In this document: positions 12,421-24,798 of the stretch, piece after piece
Numbering within the stretch: position 1 is the stretch's first letter
Layout: the number at the start of each line of letters is the position of its first letter
NCBI RefSeq assembly: GCF_009727055.1
Contig: NC_052354.1
Span: 34,654,050 to 34,718,049, forward strand
DNA from: Benincasa hispida
Taxonomy: Eukaryota > Streptophyta > Magnoliopsida > Cucurbitales > Cucurbitaceae
Reading direction: 5' to 3'
DNA length: 64,000 nt
Position numbers and translations under genes: made by a program
Notes under the pieces: model-generated
Database searches by the model: none
The model's input: the letters and a program-made list of their open reading frames with translations, nothing else
Told to the model about the DNA's origin: nothing

Positions 12421-12759
12421 CGACTATGAGGTGACATTTCTCTTTCTTTTCTTTTCCACTCTTTTTTTCTCTTTTGACGAACATCACAATTATTGTCTCC
12501 TCATGGCTGCTACACTATTGTAGGTATATTTCATCTCCCTCTCCTCCTAGAAAGAGTTGTAGTGTTTGGTAACCACGCAAAATGAATTTTTTTTAAATTG
12601 AATTTGAGAAAAACAACCATTTTGAGTGAAATACTTGAAATCACTTTTCGGAAAAGGTTCTTTATGTGTTTAATAAGTAATCCTTTCAAATTTTCATGAT
12701 ATATTAAAATGACCAAAATATCCTCACACTACACTATCAAATCTTTCTACATTCACCTT

Positions 12760-13545
12760 GACCATGATCGCCACCAACGAGCACCATCCACCATCGATTG
12801 TTGCCTTCCACCAACACCCACCAATGTCGATCGTCATTGCTACCATCAATATAGTTGACCCTCACCACCTCTGTCAATGTCCACCATTGGCGACTACCCT
12901 CAAAGTAGTTGCTAGTCATTAGTCTATAGTCTTAATCACTAGCTTTTACTTATAGGCGAAAATTATCATTCCACGATTCGAGTTCTCAATCCTAAGCTGT
13001 AGGTTCTTGACCCCAACTTCTGGTAACAGATCCGCAATCTTAACTTTTGGCCACTAGTCGTCGATGTCGATCATTTGTCATCGATCCCTATCCCAATTAC
13101 CAAACATTAAGGGTTAGCTATTGAGACTAAAGATCAAAGATCGTGACTAGGGACCGAGATGGATGATGAACAATTAGTGATCGAGGATCAAGACTTACGA
13201 CAAAAAGTGGAGATAGAGGACTGGAGATCGGGGATGACCACCCACTAACTACTACAACTGACCACAACCCATCACCATGATCAATGACCAGCAATTAGAG
13301 TCGAGATTGATGACCAACAAAGACTCCAACGATAGTTAAATGGTCATCCGTCCCAGTTGCTAGTCTCCAGTCCTCAGTCATCTATGATTGATCCTCAGTA
13401 CATCTCTTTTGTTCCCAATTCCAATTATCGATCCTCAATCCCAATCCTCTTTCCTCGATCTTAGTTTCTGGTCAAGGATCCACAATCTTGATAGTTGGTC
13501 ATCACTCACTGGTGAGACTGAAACCTTGATCAGGGACCATAACCA
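12760..13545. repeat. Degenerate low-complexity repeat block
   Basis: Words such as GATCG, GACCA, CCACCA, TCGATC and GGGATC recur irregularly on both strands. Related text (GGTCACTAGCAATATGGACC, from about 24882) resumes beyond the Copia element, so that element appears to have inserted into this block. The Trp-rich minus-strand frame at 12737-12919 follows from the repeats and is not evidence of a protein. Confidence 0.5.
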
Positions 13546-13554
13546 ACACTTGTA

Positions 13555-13790
13555 TGTTGGAATTTCTATTATTTATGAATATTTTTGTATAAATATTAGT
13601 TGTCAAATATTTACATTTTATTGTCTTTATTCTTTTTCATATTTATAAGTCTTTCTTCTATATAAAAATACTTAAATTGAATGTATTCTATCAGAGAAAA
13701 AAAATTGATCTCTCAAATTTAAGTTCGTTCAGAGTAGAGAAAAAAAAACAAAATAAAAAATAAAACTCTAACCCTACCTACACAAACTTC
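13555..13790 (+). repeat. 5' LTR of the split Copia element
   Basis: Its first 75 bases match 24799-24873. A TATA-like TATATAAAA lies at 13659-13667. The 3' limit of this LTR is uncertain, because the next recognisable sequence (13803) belongs to another element. Confidence 0.6.
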
Positions 13791-13802
13791 TTCCGTCGCT
13801 GC

Positions 13803-14105
13803 CAACTCGAAAGAACCAATGATTCACAAACGTGGAAAACATATTGATAGAAAGTACCATCTCATTAGAGAAATCGTACACCGAGGAGATGTGATCATCA
13901 CAAAGATAGCTTCTGAAGACAACCTTGTTGATCTCTTTACAAAGGCCCTTTCGGCTAAAGTGTTCGAGGGCCACCTGGTTGGACCAGGACTCCGAGTAGT
14001 GTAATCTAGGGCAGATGCTCTAGTTTATTGTATTTTTCCTTTGTGTTTCTCAATATTATATTGTATATATTTGTTCTCAATGGAGTTTTAGTCCAAGCGG
14101 GAGAT
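13803..14105 (+). pseudogene. Copia RNase H C-terminus and polypurine tract
   Basis: The frame reads NSKEPMIHKRGKHIDRKYHL and continues through IREIVHRGDV...DNLVDLFTKAL to the TAA at 14002-14004. This is the usual Copia RNase H ending (KHID...YHF/L and the ADxFTKxL motif). The polypurine tract AAGCGGGAGAT (14095-14105) lies directly before the LTR start at 14106. The fragment therefore belongs to the element whose 3' LTR follows, not to the one whose 5' LTR precedes it. Everything upstream in this element is lost. Confidence 0.8.
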
Positions 14106-14989
14106 TGTTGGGAATATCCTAGAACTCGCAGTTCGTATTAAACATTCTATTTATCAATAAATATTATTGTGTAATTTATTCAATAAAGTTGTTGATTTTG
14201 CATTCTATTATGAAAATCCAATAAACATATCCATGGCTATAGTGTAAATACTTTAACTTTATGTGGTGACATAAACAAGATCATGTTAATAGTATATAGC
14301 CTAAATGGTCTAATAAGTTATGGATTGAAATTGGGTATCTCATCCTGGTAACACTATTGGATGCAGTCCATTTTATAGGTAACACAAATGATGTGATCCA
14401 CAGATCATTCATGTAGAGACATGTGAGTGGGGCATCCTATGCAATGAGTTTGCATATAGACTAGACCACGAAAATAGTCACTTTTCTTTATAACGACCGT
14501 TTACTGTTAAACTGACTATTTCATTATTTAGTAATCTAGGTTAACTCGATCTTAATCTTGATCTAGCTATGAACTCCTGTTTGTTCGGGATTATCCTTTG
14601 ATCTGCATAGGTGAGAGTAGTCCAACAGCACTGCTCAATAAGCCTTCCATTTTGAGGATAAGACCGGATAAATAGCTAAGGACATAGCCCTGCAAGATGA
14701 AATTCACTCCTACCCGATTTAGGGTTAGCAGATAGGTTGTTCTCTTAAGTAGTGATTCCAGGTCTTGAACAATCGGGGCCCCGCCTTCTTTTGATAGAGA
14801 AAGGACTTGATTCATAAGTATTATGAATCAGAATTGTTCATTAGAGGGTAAGTAGAAACTTAAGGAACGAGATGTATTTACAGGGGTAAAACAGTGATCT
14901 TGACCCAACTGTGATTACGAACGACTTGTGAAGGATCAATTTACTGATCATAGTTATATCAAGTGGACATAATATATCTATAGTGAGGG

Positions 14990-17203
14990 TGTTGGAGTTT
15001 GTACCCTAAAGTCTCGTGTCCTATAGTTTGTAAACAACTTTGTAAGAACTCTTGTGATGTATAATATATATGATATTTACTTCACTTATTGACTTTGCAC
15101 ATTTAGATGTTTTTATTTTACCACAAACAAATAAACTTAATACCCCTGGTTGTCTTTATGTAACTTAAGCATGTATGTAGTGACATACAAGTGGATCATG
15201 TCTTAAGTGACAACCAAAATAGTTTGTAGTATATGGATATAGAAGGGAAACATTATCCGGGTAACACTATGGATGCGACTCGCTTTGTGAAATTTTTACA
15301 AGTGTTGTGACTTCTCACGGATGGTCTGATCTTGATCATTCTTGTAGCGGACATGCAAGCGGAGGCGTCCTATATAAAGAGTTTGTATAAGACCTGATCT
15401 CGAAGTATTAACGTCTCGTCATATAACTCTGTTCATGACAGAGACTTCACTTCACTAGGATGACCATAGGTAACATGACCTCCATCCTGAGTGAGTTGGG
15501 AACTCCTACCATTGAGGGCGGTCCTTTGATTTGCATAGGTGTGAGTGGCTAAAGCACCGACTCAAACCTACCACTTTGAGGATTCGTCTGATTTGGGAGC
15601 TGGGAACTCAGCTTCACAAGATGGAGTTCACTCCTTCCCCAAAGCAGGGGTAAGTAGATAGATTGTTCTCTTAAGGGCTGATCCTAGGGCTTGAACGATA
15701 TGGTGCCACACACCTTCTCATGGCCCGAGAGGTGTTCACAGATAGTATGACTATGTTGTATTGTTCATTAGAGGGATCAGTGGTACTTAAGGAGTAAGAT
15801 GTAACTACAAGGGAAAAATGGTAAATTGGCCTGCTGTAATTACGAGCATCTGTGAAAGGTCATCGTACTGATGATTAGTTATATCTAATGGATATAGAAA
15901 TATATCTATGGCAAGAAGAGTTCAACTGTCGGTCTTTAGTGGAATGTCTGGCAGTTAACGGATAGTAGATATCGTGACTAAAGAGTTTAGTCAGCTATTC
16001 ATGTACCATTGGAACTTCGAGTCATAGGTTCATAAGGTCCCGTTGGTAGCTTGGATACAAGTTGAGAGTCAGTTTTTTGGTCAATTTGAAATGTTCAAAT
16101 TGAAAGAGGGAGTTCGATTATATATGATATAATTGAACTAGTTAATTATATATGATATAATTAACTTTATGCATGAGATACATTAATTTGGAGAAAATTG
16201 GATATAAATATGATTTATATTTTGTTGAGGAAAAATACTATGATTAATGTATGATATTAATTAATATGTTATGAATATGATATGATTATATTCATTGTCT
16301 ATTAATTGGACGGTTAAAAGGGTAATGGGATGGCGTCTCTTCTGTTTTAATAACGGATGAGTAAGTTGAAAGATCACTTTGAGACCCATAAATAGCTCAT
16401 GGTGTGTTAAGCATGGTATGCGCGGACATTGTGTTGAAGTGTGCCATTGCTTAGAAAATCTACGCATATACGATAGTGCCTAGACGATCGCTTACCTATA
16501 CGATAGTGTTAACCGATCGCTTAACGATTACACTAGCACGCGCTATTTACTAAATAATCGTTTACCTTTTCCTAAGCAATCGTTTAGCACCTGATACTTA
16601 CTAAATGATCGTATAAACGATAGCTTAGTTTTTCTACACGATCGTTTAGACGATTACCTTTTTCTATATGATCGTTTAGACGATCACTTACCTTTTCCTA
16701 CACGATCGTTTAGACGATCGCCTACATTTTTCCTACACTATCGTATACTTCACCTAAACAATCAAGTATTTTGTCTATGTGATAGACGAGCCTATCTACC
16801 ACTTTCTTGATCGTTGTATACGATCTCTCTTTCTCATTCCCTCTACCAAATCCGAAGAAAGCCCACCCTTTGGATTCTCACTCCAAGAATATTGAGGGTT
16901 CTGACTGGTGGTGTCATCTCTGTTTCCTTCTGTTCGTGTGGAGACTATTCGAGGTAGACGATTGGGTTTTGCTGAGCAATAGCTTACTGTCTCAGCAAAA
17001 GCGAGATTTGTTGTGAAAAAAAAGTCTTCAACTGGTATGATCTCTCGATCTCTTATTTAATGTTCTTTTAAGCATGTCCATATTTTAGCATTATGAATGC
17101 ATTTTAGTATGATTGAATGTATATGTAGAAATTTTGTCACAATGAATTGAAAAGACCCGTTTCCACTCATAGGTACTCTTGAATAAGAGTTCATTCAAAT
17201 GGG
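14990..17203 (+). mobile_element. Family 2 LTR, about 2.2 kb, nested
   Basis: It starts TGTTGGAGTTTGTACCC at 14990, interrupting the family 1 LTR. Its first 1.1 kb aligns in reverse with 19991-21041, and it shares scattered text with family 1 (for example CATTAGAGGGATCAGT). The right limit is inferred from where host LTR text resumes. The flanking bases GAGGG (14985-14989) and ATGGG (17199-17203) agree only in the last three, so the target duplication is weak. It contains the ATCGT/ACGAT array (16467-16826) and a CTTCAACTGGTATGA site near 17026-17040. Confidence 0.6.
16467..16826. repeat. Array of ATCGTTTAGACGAT palindromic units
   Basis: At least ten imperfect copies of a self-complementary core, ATCGT-TTAG-ACGAT, are spread over 360 bp. 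The best three have ATCGTTTAGA at 16641, 16671 and 16705, separated by TTACCTTTTYCTA-like spacers. Units on the left side (CGATAG, GACGATCGC) are more degenerate. The array lies in the second half of the family 2 LTR, and each unit could form a short hairpin in RNA. Confidence 0.75.
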
Positions 17204-17208
17204 AGTTC

Positions 17209-19061
17209 TGTTGGGTTTTATGTCCTAAAACTTGCAGTTTTTAAAATGATAAACATTTTCTATAATCAATATACTTGTTATTGATTTCATAAATTATATG
17301 AAAGTCTAAATCCAATAAAGTAAGATCCATGACTATTGTATGAGTACTTGAACTTTATGTGGAGACATAAGAGTGGATCAGGTTCGAGTAAATAGTCAAA
17401 ATGATCTATGATACATGAATAAGGTTGGGTACCTTATTCTAGTAACACCATTGGATGCAGCCTACTCTGTAGTTGTTACAAAGAGTTGTAAAGTACTACA
17501 TATGATGTGATTCTAATTCGTACATATTATGACATGAGAAGTGAGGGCGTCATACGCAATGAGTTTGCATAAGATCAGGACCGAGAAATAAGTCACTCTT
17601 ACTTTATAACGTTGTTTACTGTATAAGACTGACTATTTAACCTAGATGACCTAGGTAACTAGATCTTAATCATGAGCTAACTATGAACTTCTGTTTATTC
17701 GGGATTGCCCTTAGATTTGTATAGGTGAGGGTTGGCTCAATAGCACCGGCTCAATAAGACTCCCATTTTAGGAGTAAGACCGAATAGATAGTTGGGGACA
17801 TAAGGTACAAGACGGAGTTCACGCCTACCCAATTTAGGTATAGGAGAAAGGTTGTTCTCTCAAGTATGGAATCCAGGTCTTAAACAAGGGGCTCACCCTC
17901 TCACTAGGTTGAGAGAATTTGGTTTAGTGATTGGATCACAAACTAGTTGTTCATTAGAGGATCAATAGGGACTTGAGGAATAAGACGTAATCTCGGGGGT
18001 AAAACAGATATTTGACCCAGTCGTTATTACGAACAACCTGTGAAAAGTCGACTTGCTGATTATGGTTAAATCATGTAGACATAATATATCTATAGTGAGG
18101 GGAGTGCAACTATTGGCTTTAGTGGAGTGACTCATTAGTTAACGAATGAGGATTAATTTGGTCTAATGAGTTTAGCCAATTAATCTCGGATCGTTGGAGC
18201 CCATGATCTGTAGGTCTACGAGGTCCCCCTACTAGCTCGTAACGGACTAGCTTTAGAATAGCGTGATAAGTTAATTTGATACGTTCAAATTAGAATTAAG
18301 GGAATTAGTAATTATATGAGATATAATTACATGTTTAATTTGAGAATTAAACGAAATAAGAGAATTTATATATTTAAATATGATTTAAATATATAGAGAT
18401 GGATATGTGTTAAAATTAATTTAATATTTGATATTAAATTAATTAAGTTTTATTTAATAATTAATTTATGAAATTAATTAAATTTTTCATTTTTTTAAAT
18501 TCAAAATTTGATTTTATGATAAAATTGAAAAGGAGAAAAAAAAAAACAAAACACTTAAATGGAAAATGTTGATTTTCCATTATCCATATCTTCACTAGCT
18601 CACACAAGAATGCATTCACTTTGTCTTGTCTTCTCCAAGCATGAGCTGCAACTCATGCAACTCTCTTCTTTACATGTTGATCTGCAATATAATGAAGAGA
18701 TTGGAGTGAAAATTAGGCATGCAATCTATAGAGAATTTGAGAGATCTCGGTTTGAAGAAGGGGTTCTTCAACTAGATTTCTGCAATGAACATTTCTCCTT
18801 CATCCTTTAACTCAAGCTTGTTTTGAGTCCTACAACTCAATCTAGAGCACCAAGAGAATAGTGGGAAAGATCTTGAAGTGGTTTACAACAAGATTTGGAG
18901 AAGATAGGAGTTGAAGGAGGAGCTTTAAAGAAGTTCTACAAGAGGTATGTCTTAAAACTCACTTGTTTTCTGCAAGCGCATACTTTATAATTTGCCAAAA
19001 TTAGTGAATTTGAGTGCTTGGATGATCCTTGTGCTTCCGCTGTTGCTGATACAATCCTACA
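17209..19061 (+). mobile_element. Solo LTR, family 1, with AGTTC duplications
   Basis: AGTTC lies directly outside both ends (17204-17208 and 19062-19066). The LTR starts TGTTGGGTTTTATGTCC and ends AATCCTACA, giving the canonical TG...CA. At 1853 bp it is the best-preserved copy of the family in the window. It carries the donor-like TTCTACAAGAGGTATGT near 18934-18950. An 83-codon open frame at 18559-18810 covers text that is also present, but broken, in the second part of the split LTR (about 19490-19700). This looks like LTR sequence conservation rather than a gene. Confidence 0.88.
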
Positions 19062-19990
19062 AGTTCAACTATGGGCTTTAGTGGAGTGACCCATTAGCTA
19101 ACGAATGGGGGTTAATTAGGTATAATACTCAACCAATTAATCTTGGATCGTTAGAGCCCATATTAGTAGGTTCGCGAGGTCCCCTATTAGCTCGTAAATG
19201 GATTAGCTTTAGAGTAGCATGATAAGTTAATTTGAAACGTTCAAATTAGAATTAAACGAAATAGAAGAATTTATATTTAAATATGATTTAAATATATGAA
19301 TGTGGATCTGTGTAAAAATTAATTTAATATTTGATATTAAATTAATTGAATTATTTAAATATTTAATTATTAATTTTATTAGAAAATTAATTTATGAAAT
19401 TAATTTTACAAAATTAATAATATTTTCAAATCAAATTATTTTTTTTCTAAATCATTTGGTTTTTGAAAAATTGAAAAATCAACAAAAATGGAAATTTGGT
19501 TTTTTCCATTATCATCTTCAACTAGCTCACACAAAATCCATTTATATTTGCTTCAATAACTCCAAGCATGAGTTGCATCTCATGCAGCCATCTTCTTTGC
19601 ATGATAACCTATAATAAATAAAGAAGATTGGAGTGGAATCGAGGCATGCATTCAAAGAGTTTTTACAGAAAAACTCAGGCTGAAGAAACTGTTCTTCAAG
19701 TGGGTTGTAGCAGTGAGCTTTTCTCTAAATTTCCTTTCGTTCAAGCTGTTCTTGAGTCCCACAACTCATTCTAAAGCTCCAAGAGGATAGTGGAGAAGAC
19801 CTTGAGGTGGTTCATAGCAAGTTTCGGAGAAGACAACAGCTGAGAATCAAGATCTTAAGGAGTTCTTCAAAGGTATAACTTCAAACCCTCTTCTAATTGA
19901 TGAACATGCTTTAGTTTCTGCCGAAATTAATGAATTAGAGTATTTATTGATCCTTGTTGCTTCCACTGCAAGTTGATATACTCTTACACA

Positions 19991-21041
19991 AATTCCATCT
20001 TATTAATTTGAACACTTCAAACTAACCCAAAAACTGATTATCAACATGAATCCATTGAGCTACCAAGGGGACCTTATGGACCTGTAGCTTGAAGCTCCAA
20101 CGATACATGAATAACTGACTAAACTCTTTAATCACGATATCCACCATCTATTAACTGTCGAGCACTCTATTAAAGAACGACAGCTGCAAGCTTCTCACTA
20201 CAGATATATTTCTGTGTCTATTGGATAACCAATCAACAGTACGATGACCCTTCACAAATCGCTCATAAGTACAACTGGAATAAATTGTCGTTTTGCCCCT
20301 GTAGTTACATCTAACTCTTTAAGTACCACTAATCCCTCTAATGAACAATAGATCATAGTTCTCACATTGTTCAAGCCCTGGAATCAGCCCTAGGGAGCAT
20401 TTTATCTATTTACCCCTGCTTTAGGGAAGGAGTGAATTCCGCCTTGTATAGCTGAGTTCCCAGCTCTCCAATCAGACGAATCCCCAAAGTGGTAGGTTTG
20501 AGTCAGAGATCTGGCCACTCACACCCATGTAAATTAAAGGACCGCCCTCATAGTCAGAAGTTCACAACTCACTCAGGATTAAGGTCATGTTACCTATGGT
20601 TATCCTAGTGAAATGAAAGTCTCTATCATGAATGATGTTATATAACGAGACTAAACATTTCGTGGTCTGGTCTTATACAAACTCCTTTATATAGAGCATC
20701 CTCGCTTGCATTTCTAATACACGAATGATCAGGATCAAACCATTTGTAATACTTTACAACATTTGTAAAACCTACAAAGCGGGACACACTCATAGTGTCA
20801 ACAGGATAAGGTTTCCTTCCTTTATCCATTTACTACATACCATTTAGGTTATCACTGAAAGCAAGATCAAGTTGAATATCTCCACATATATGCTTAAGTT
20901 ACAAAGAAAACCAGGGATCTTAGTTTATTAGTTTATGATTAATGCAACTAAAATATCTCATATTATAAATCACAAAGCGTTTGTTCATACATGTGTTTAC
21001 AAACTATACAACCCTACGAGATTTAGGGCATCAACCCCAAT
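19991..21041 (-). repeat. Partial family 2 LTR, reverse orientation
   Basis: Read on the minus strand from 21041 it starts TTGGGGTTGATGCCCTAAAT and follows the first 1.1 kb of the family 2 LTR (14990-16090). It stops abruptly at the end of the split family 1 LTR, so the second half is missing. No target duplication was found. Confidence 0.65.
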
Positions 21042-21475
21042 AGCTTCTACTTCTCTAGCTGCTTCTACCACCATCTGCCTTTATTGTTGGCATCGACGTT
21101 GTCTACCTCACATGTCGCCACCGTCATGGAGAACGTCATCAGGACTGATTATGACTTCTGTTCTTTGGTTTGGAGGATACTTTAATTTGGTTCGATTTTT
21201 TATATTTTGGGTTAGTTTGGTTTAAAGAGCGGTATGGGTTCAAATTTGGTTTGGTTCAGAGATTGGTCTAGTCTGATTTGACTGATTTTTTACTCTTTTA
21301 CTCAAATTGAAGCTCAAGATCTTAGAAGTTTCAATTTTGGGTGAATTTCTACTATTTTACAAATTTTCTACCATATTGCAAGAGCAAATGCATCAAATTC
21401 TAAAAACCCAACAATTTTTCATCTACTAATTCATGTGTTTCCTTGACTCAAATAAATAATTATCCTAAAGCTTTC
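21042..21475. other. No gene seen; GGTTTGGTTC-rich patch
   Basis: Bases 21170-21275 are rich in GGTTTGGTTCG-like words, similar to 56330-56970. No Copia gag motif is readable, although this is where the gag of the split element would be expected. Confidence 0.4.
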
Positions 21476-21479
21476 TCAT

Positions 21480-24400
21480 ATAGTAATTCTACTACGTGGA
21501 TTATCAATGCTGGAGCTTCGGATGATATGACTAGTTCGGCTCCTTTTTTATTCATATTCTCCACCATATTGCAATGATAAGATCAAAATTGCAAACAATA
21601 ATTTTTCATTTATTGCAAGAAAATGAAGTATTAAACTAACTGAAAATATCTCTCTACATTTTGTCCTATATATTCCAAAATTAGTTTGTTCTCTTTTATT
21701 CATTTCTAAATTCTTTAGAGATTTTAACTATCGTATTATTTTCTTTGAATCTCATTGTATTTTTTAGGATCAGAAATCGGAGAAGATGATTGGAAGTGCT
21801 AAGAATTCTTGATGGCCTCTACTACTTTGATGAAGATTCTTCTAGCAAGAAAATAACTCAAAGTCAAGTAGTATCAGTTCTCTTTCTATTGAAAAACAAA
21901 TCATACTTTAGCATCATAGGCTAGGACATCCCAATTTTCCTTATCTCAAATATTTATTTTCAAATTTATTTATGGGAATTGATTGTTTTTCTTTTGATTC
22001 TGAAGTTGCACTTGGCAAAAAAATCAGCAATCCACATATCTTTCAAAACTATACAAAGCATCAAAACCATTTTACTTTAATTAGTAGCAATGTTTGGGGT
22101 CCTAAAATTTCAACTCATATTGGAAAAAAATGGTATGTGACTTTTATTGATGATTGTGACTTTTATTGATTATCATACTTGACTATCTTGGGTTTACTTA
22201 ATGGGGAAAAAATATGAGGTGAAAAGATATTTTTAAACATTTTTATAGTATAATTGAGACCTAATTTCAAACAAAAATTTGCATTTTACACTTTGATAAT
22301 GGAACTAAGTACTTCAATGAAATTTTTATTCATTTTTTAAAGAAAGAGGAATTATTCATCAGTTTACATGTCAAGATAATCCTCAGTCGAATGGAATTGC
22401 TTAAGCAAAAAAATAGGCATTTATTTGAAGTAGCACATGCTATAATGTTTTTAGTTTATGTTCTTACATATTTATTGGGTGAAGCCATTCTTACAGCTGC
22501 CTACCAAATAAATAAAATGCCTAGTAAAACCTTAAATTTTAAATCTCCTATTGTCTGCTTTAAAAGTGTTTTTCCTGCATCCTGCATATATTCTAAATTA
22601 CCACTCAAAGTTTTTGGGTATACTACTTATGTTCATATACCTAGTCACTTTCAGTCCAAACTTGATCCTAGAGTTGTTAAATGCATTTTCTTAGACTACT
22701 CGTCATGTATAGATGTTTTGATCCTCAAACAATTGTAAGTGTAGATGTATTTTTTTTTAGAAAATCAATCCTATTTTGCCCAAAATTCTTTTCATGGGGA
22801 GAAACCAAATTTGGAAGATAATTTTTGGGATGTTTGTGTTCCTCTGTCCATCTTATGATGCAAAGTGTAGAAACTTCTCAATTAGGGGGGAGAAATACTA
22901 CAAAATGATTATATTGGTCAAATTTCTGAGTCTAAGTTTTATACTAGAAGAATCGTCAATCAAAAGAACCAGGACGATATAGTTAATCCTTCAAAGAGCC
23001 AATCTAAGACTTAAACAAACGAAATTGGTAATCCCTCTTCTTCTTCTTCTTCTTCTTCTCTTATCCCTGATTTTACTATTCAAAATACTTTGCCAGTCGT
23101 ATCTGATATCTGTTCGTATAGCAATAAGAAAAGATGCTCATAGTTCTACAAAATATCCTATTGCAAACTTCATGTCATATCAGAAATTGTCAATTAATAG
23201 TCATAGAACCTTCACATGTAGGATAGATGACTTTTTTGTTCCAAAGAATATACGAGAGGTGTTAGAAGATCTAAATTGAAAATTTGCGGTTACAAAAATG
23301 GTTGAATGCTCTAAATCAAGATGGGACTTGGGAAATAGTAAAGTTGCCTAAAAATAAAAAATCATTGAGTCATAAAATGGGTGATCGATTACCATAAAAT
23401 GTAATGCACATGGCAGTACTGAGAGATACAAGACCAGACTAGTAGTTAAAGGATTCACTCAAACATACAGAATTGATTATTAGGAAACATTTGGCCCTAT
23501 TGTTAAAATTAATTCTATTAGAGTTCTTTTGTCTTTTGCAGTTAACTTAAGTTGGTCTCTTTACCAACTCGATATGAAAAATATATTTTTCAATAGTGAT
23601 CTTGAGAAAGAGGTTTTTATGAGTTTACCACCAGGTTTTTAAAAGGAATTCGGTTGTAGTAAAATTTGTAAATTAAATAAATCTCTTTATGTCATTAAAA
23701 CATTCCCTAAGAGCTTCGTTTGAGGGTTTTGGAAAATTTGTGTCCAGTTATGGATTTATTTAAAGTTAAACAGGTCATACTATATTTTATAAACACTTGA
23801 AGAATAATAAAATACTAAAATCTCAATTTTGATTGTTATGTAGATGATATTATTCTTATAGATAATGATGAAGCATGTTTAGCTTACGTCAAGAAAAGTC
23901 TTACATGTGAGTTTTAAATCAAGGACTTGAGAACATTGAAATATTTCCTAAGAATGGAGTTTACAAGATTGAAGAAGGGTATATTTGTTAATCAAAGAAA
24001 GTGTTTTCTTGACTTACTTAAAATAACAAGCTTACTTAGTTGCAGGGTTGTGGAAATTCCCATTGAACCTAATCTCAAGCTACAAGTAGCAGAATCAGAA
24101 GAAATAAAGGACAAAGAAAGATATTAGAGCTTTGTCGAAAGATTAATTTATCTGTCTCATACACCTCCTGATATTACTTATATCGTGAGTATGGTTAGTC
24201 AGTTTATGCAAGCTCCTGGACAAACTCATTTTGAAGCCACCTCTAGAATTTTAAGGTATTTAAAAGGATCTTCTAGAAAAGGTAATTTTATTCAAAAGGT
24301 ATAATCACTTCCAAATAGAAGTTTATACTGATGCAGATTGGACAGGAACTGCTACAGATAGAAGATCTACCTCTGGTTATTATTCCTTCATTGGAGAAAA

Positions 24401-24745
24401 TCTGATTAATTGGAGAATTAAAAAACATAATGTTGTGGCCAAAAGCTAGAGTTGAGTTTGGAGTCTTAGCTCATGAAATTTATGAAAGCATATGGATTAA
24501 AAGAATATTGGAAGAATTGAAAATCTATTTATCAACACCTATATGGATTTACTGTGACAATAAAGTTTCCATCTTTATTGCTCATAATCCAGTTCTACGT
24601 GATAGAACAAAACATATTGAAGTTGATAAGCATTTTATTAAGGAGAAGATCGAAGCAGGAAAAATATGCATTCCTTATCTTCCTACTTCAAAGTAAATTA
24701 CTGATATACTAACTAAAAAGTCTTCCAAAAAAATAATTTGACAGA
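21480..24745 (+). pseudogene. Copia pol pseudogene (PR-INT-RT-RNase H)
   Basis: Pieces appear in Copia order. Protease: TTWIINAGASDDMT at about 21493, where the family has WIxDSGASxHMT, so the catalytic Asp-Ser is replaced by Asn-Ala. GAG-pre-integrase: HHRLGHPNFPYLKYL at about 21910. Integrase: SNVWGPKIS, YVTFIDDC, FDNGTKYF and NPQSNGIA at about 22085-22400, then the linker KVFGYTTYVHIP...CIFLDY to 22700. Reverse transcriptase: QLDMKNIFFNSDLEKEVFM at about 23565 and an intact YVDDI at about 23839. RNase H: TDADWTGTATDRRSTSGY, IYCDNKVSIFI and RTKHIEVDKHFI at 24330-24640, then a DILTKK tail. Many in-frame stops and frame shifts break the protein. Confidence 0.85.
23035..23059. repeat. (CTT)n microsatellite
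   Basis: About eight CTT units, within the linker region between integrase and reverse transcriptase of the Copia pseudogene. Confidence 0.9.
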
Positions 24746-24798
24746 CTGATTAAAAAGTTGGCAATAGAATACATATTTAAATCAACTTGTGGGGGGAG

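Larger units (their letters stand above)
14106..19988 (+). mobile_element. Family 1 LTR split by two nested LTRs
   Basis: The first part (14106-14989, starting TGTTGGGAATATCC) stops at CTATAGTGAGGG. The second part resumes at 19062 with AGTTCAACTATGGGCTTTAG and runs to about 19988. In the intact sister copy (17209-19061) these two segments are adjacent around 18098-18108. The two parts sum to about 1.82 kb, close to the 1.85 kb of full copies. Between them sit another LTR (14990 to about 17203) and a solo LTR (17209-19061). It is the 3' LTR of the element whose RNase H end lies at 13803-14005. Confidence 0.75.

Noticed and set aside
18559..18810. 83-codon open frame as a gene
   Set aside because: It lies wholly within a solo LTR, and the same stretch is broken by stops in the second family 1 copy (19490-19700).
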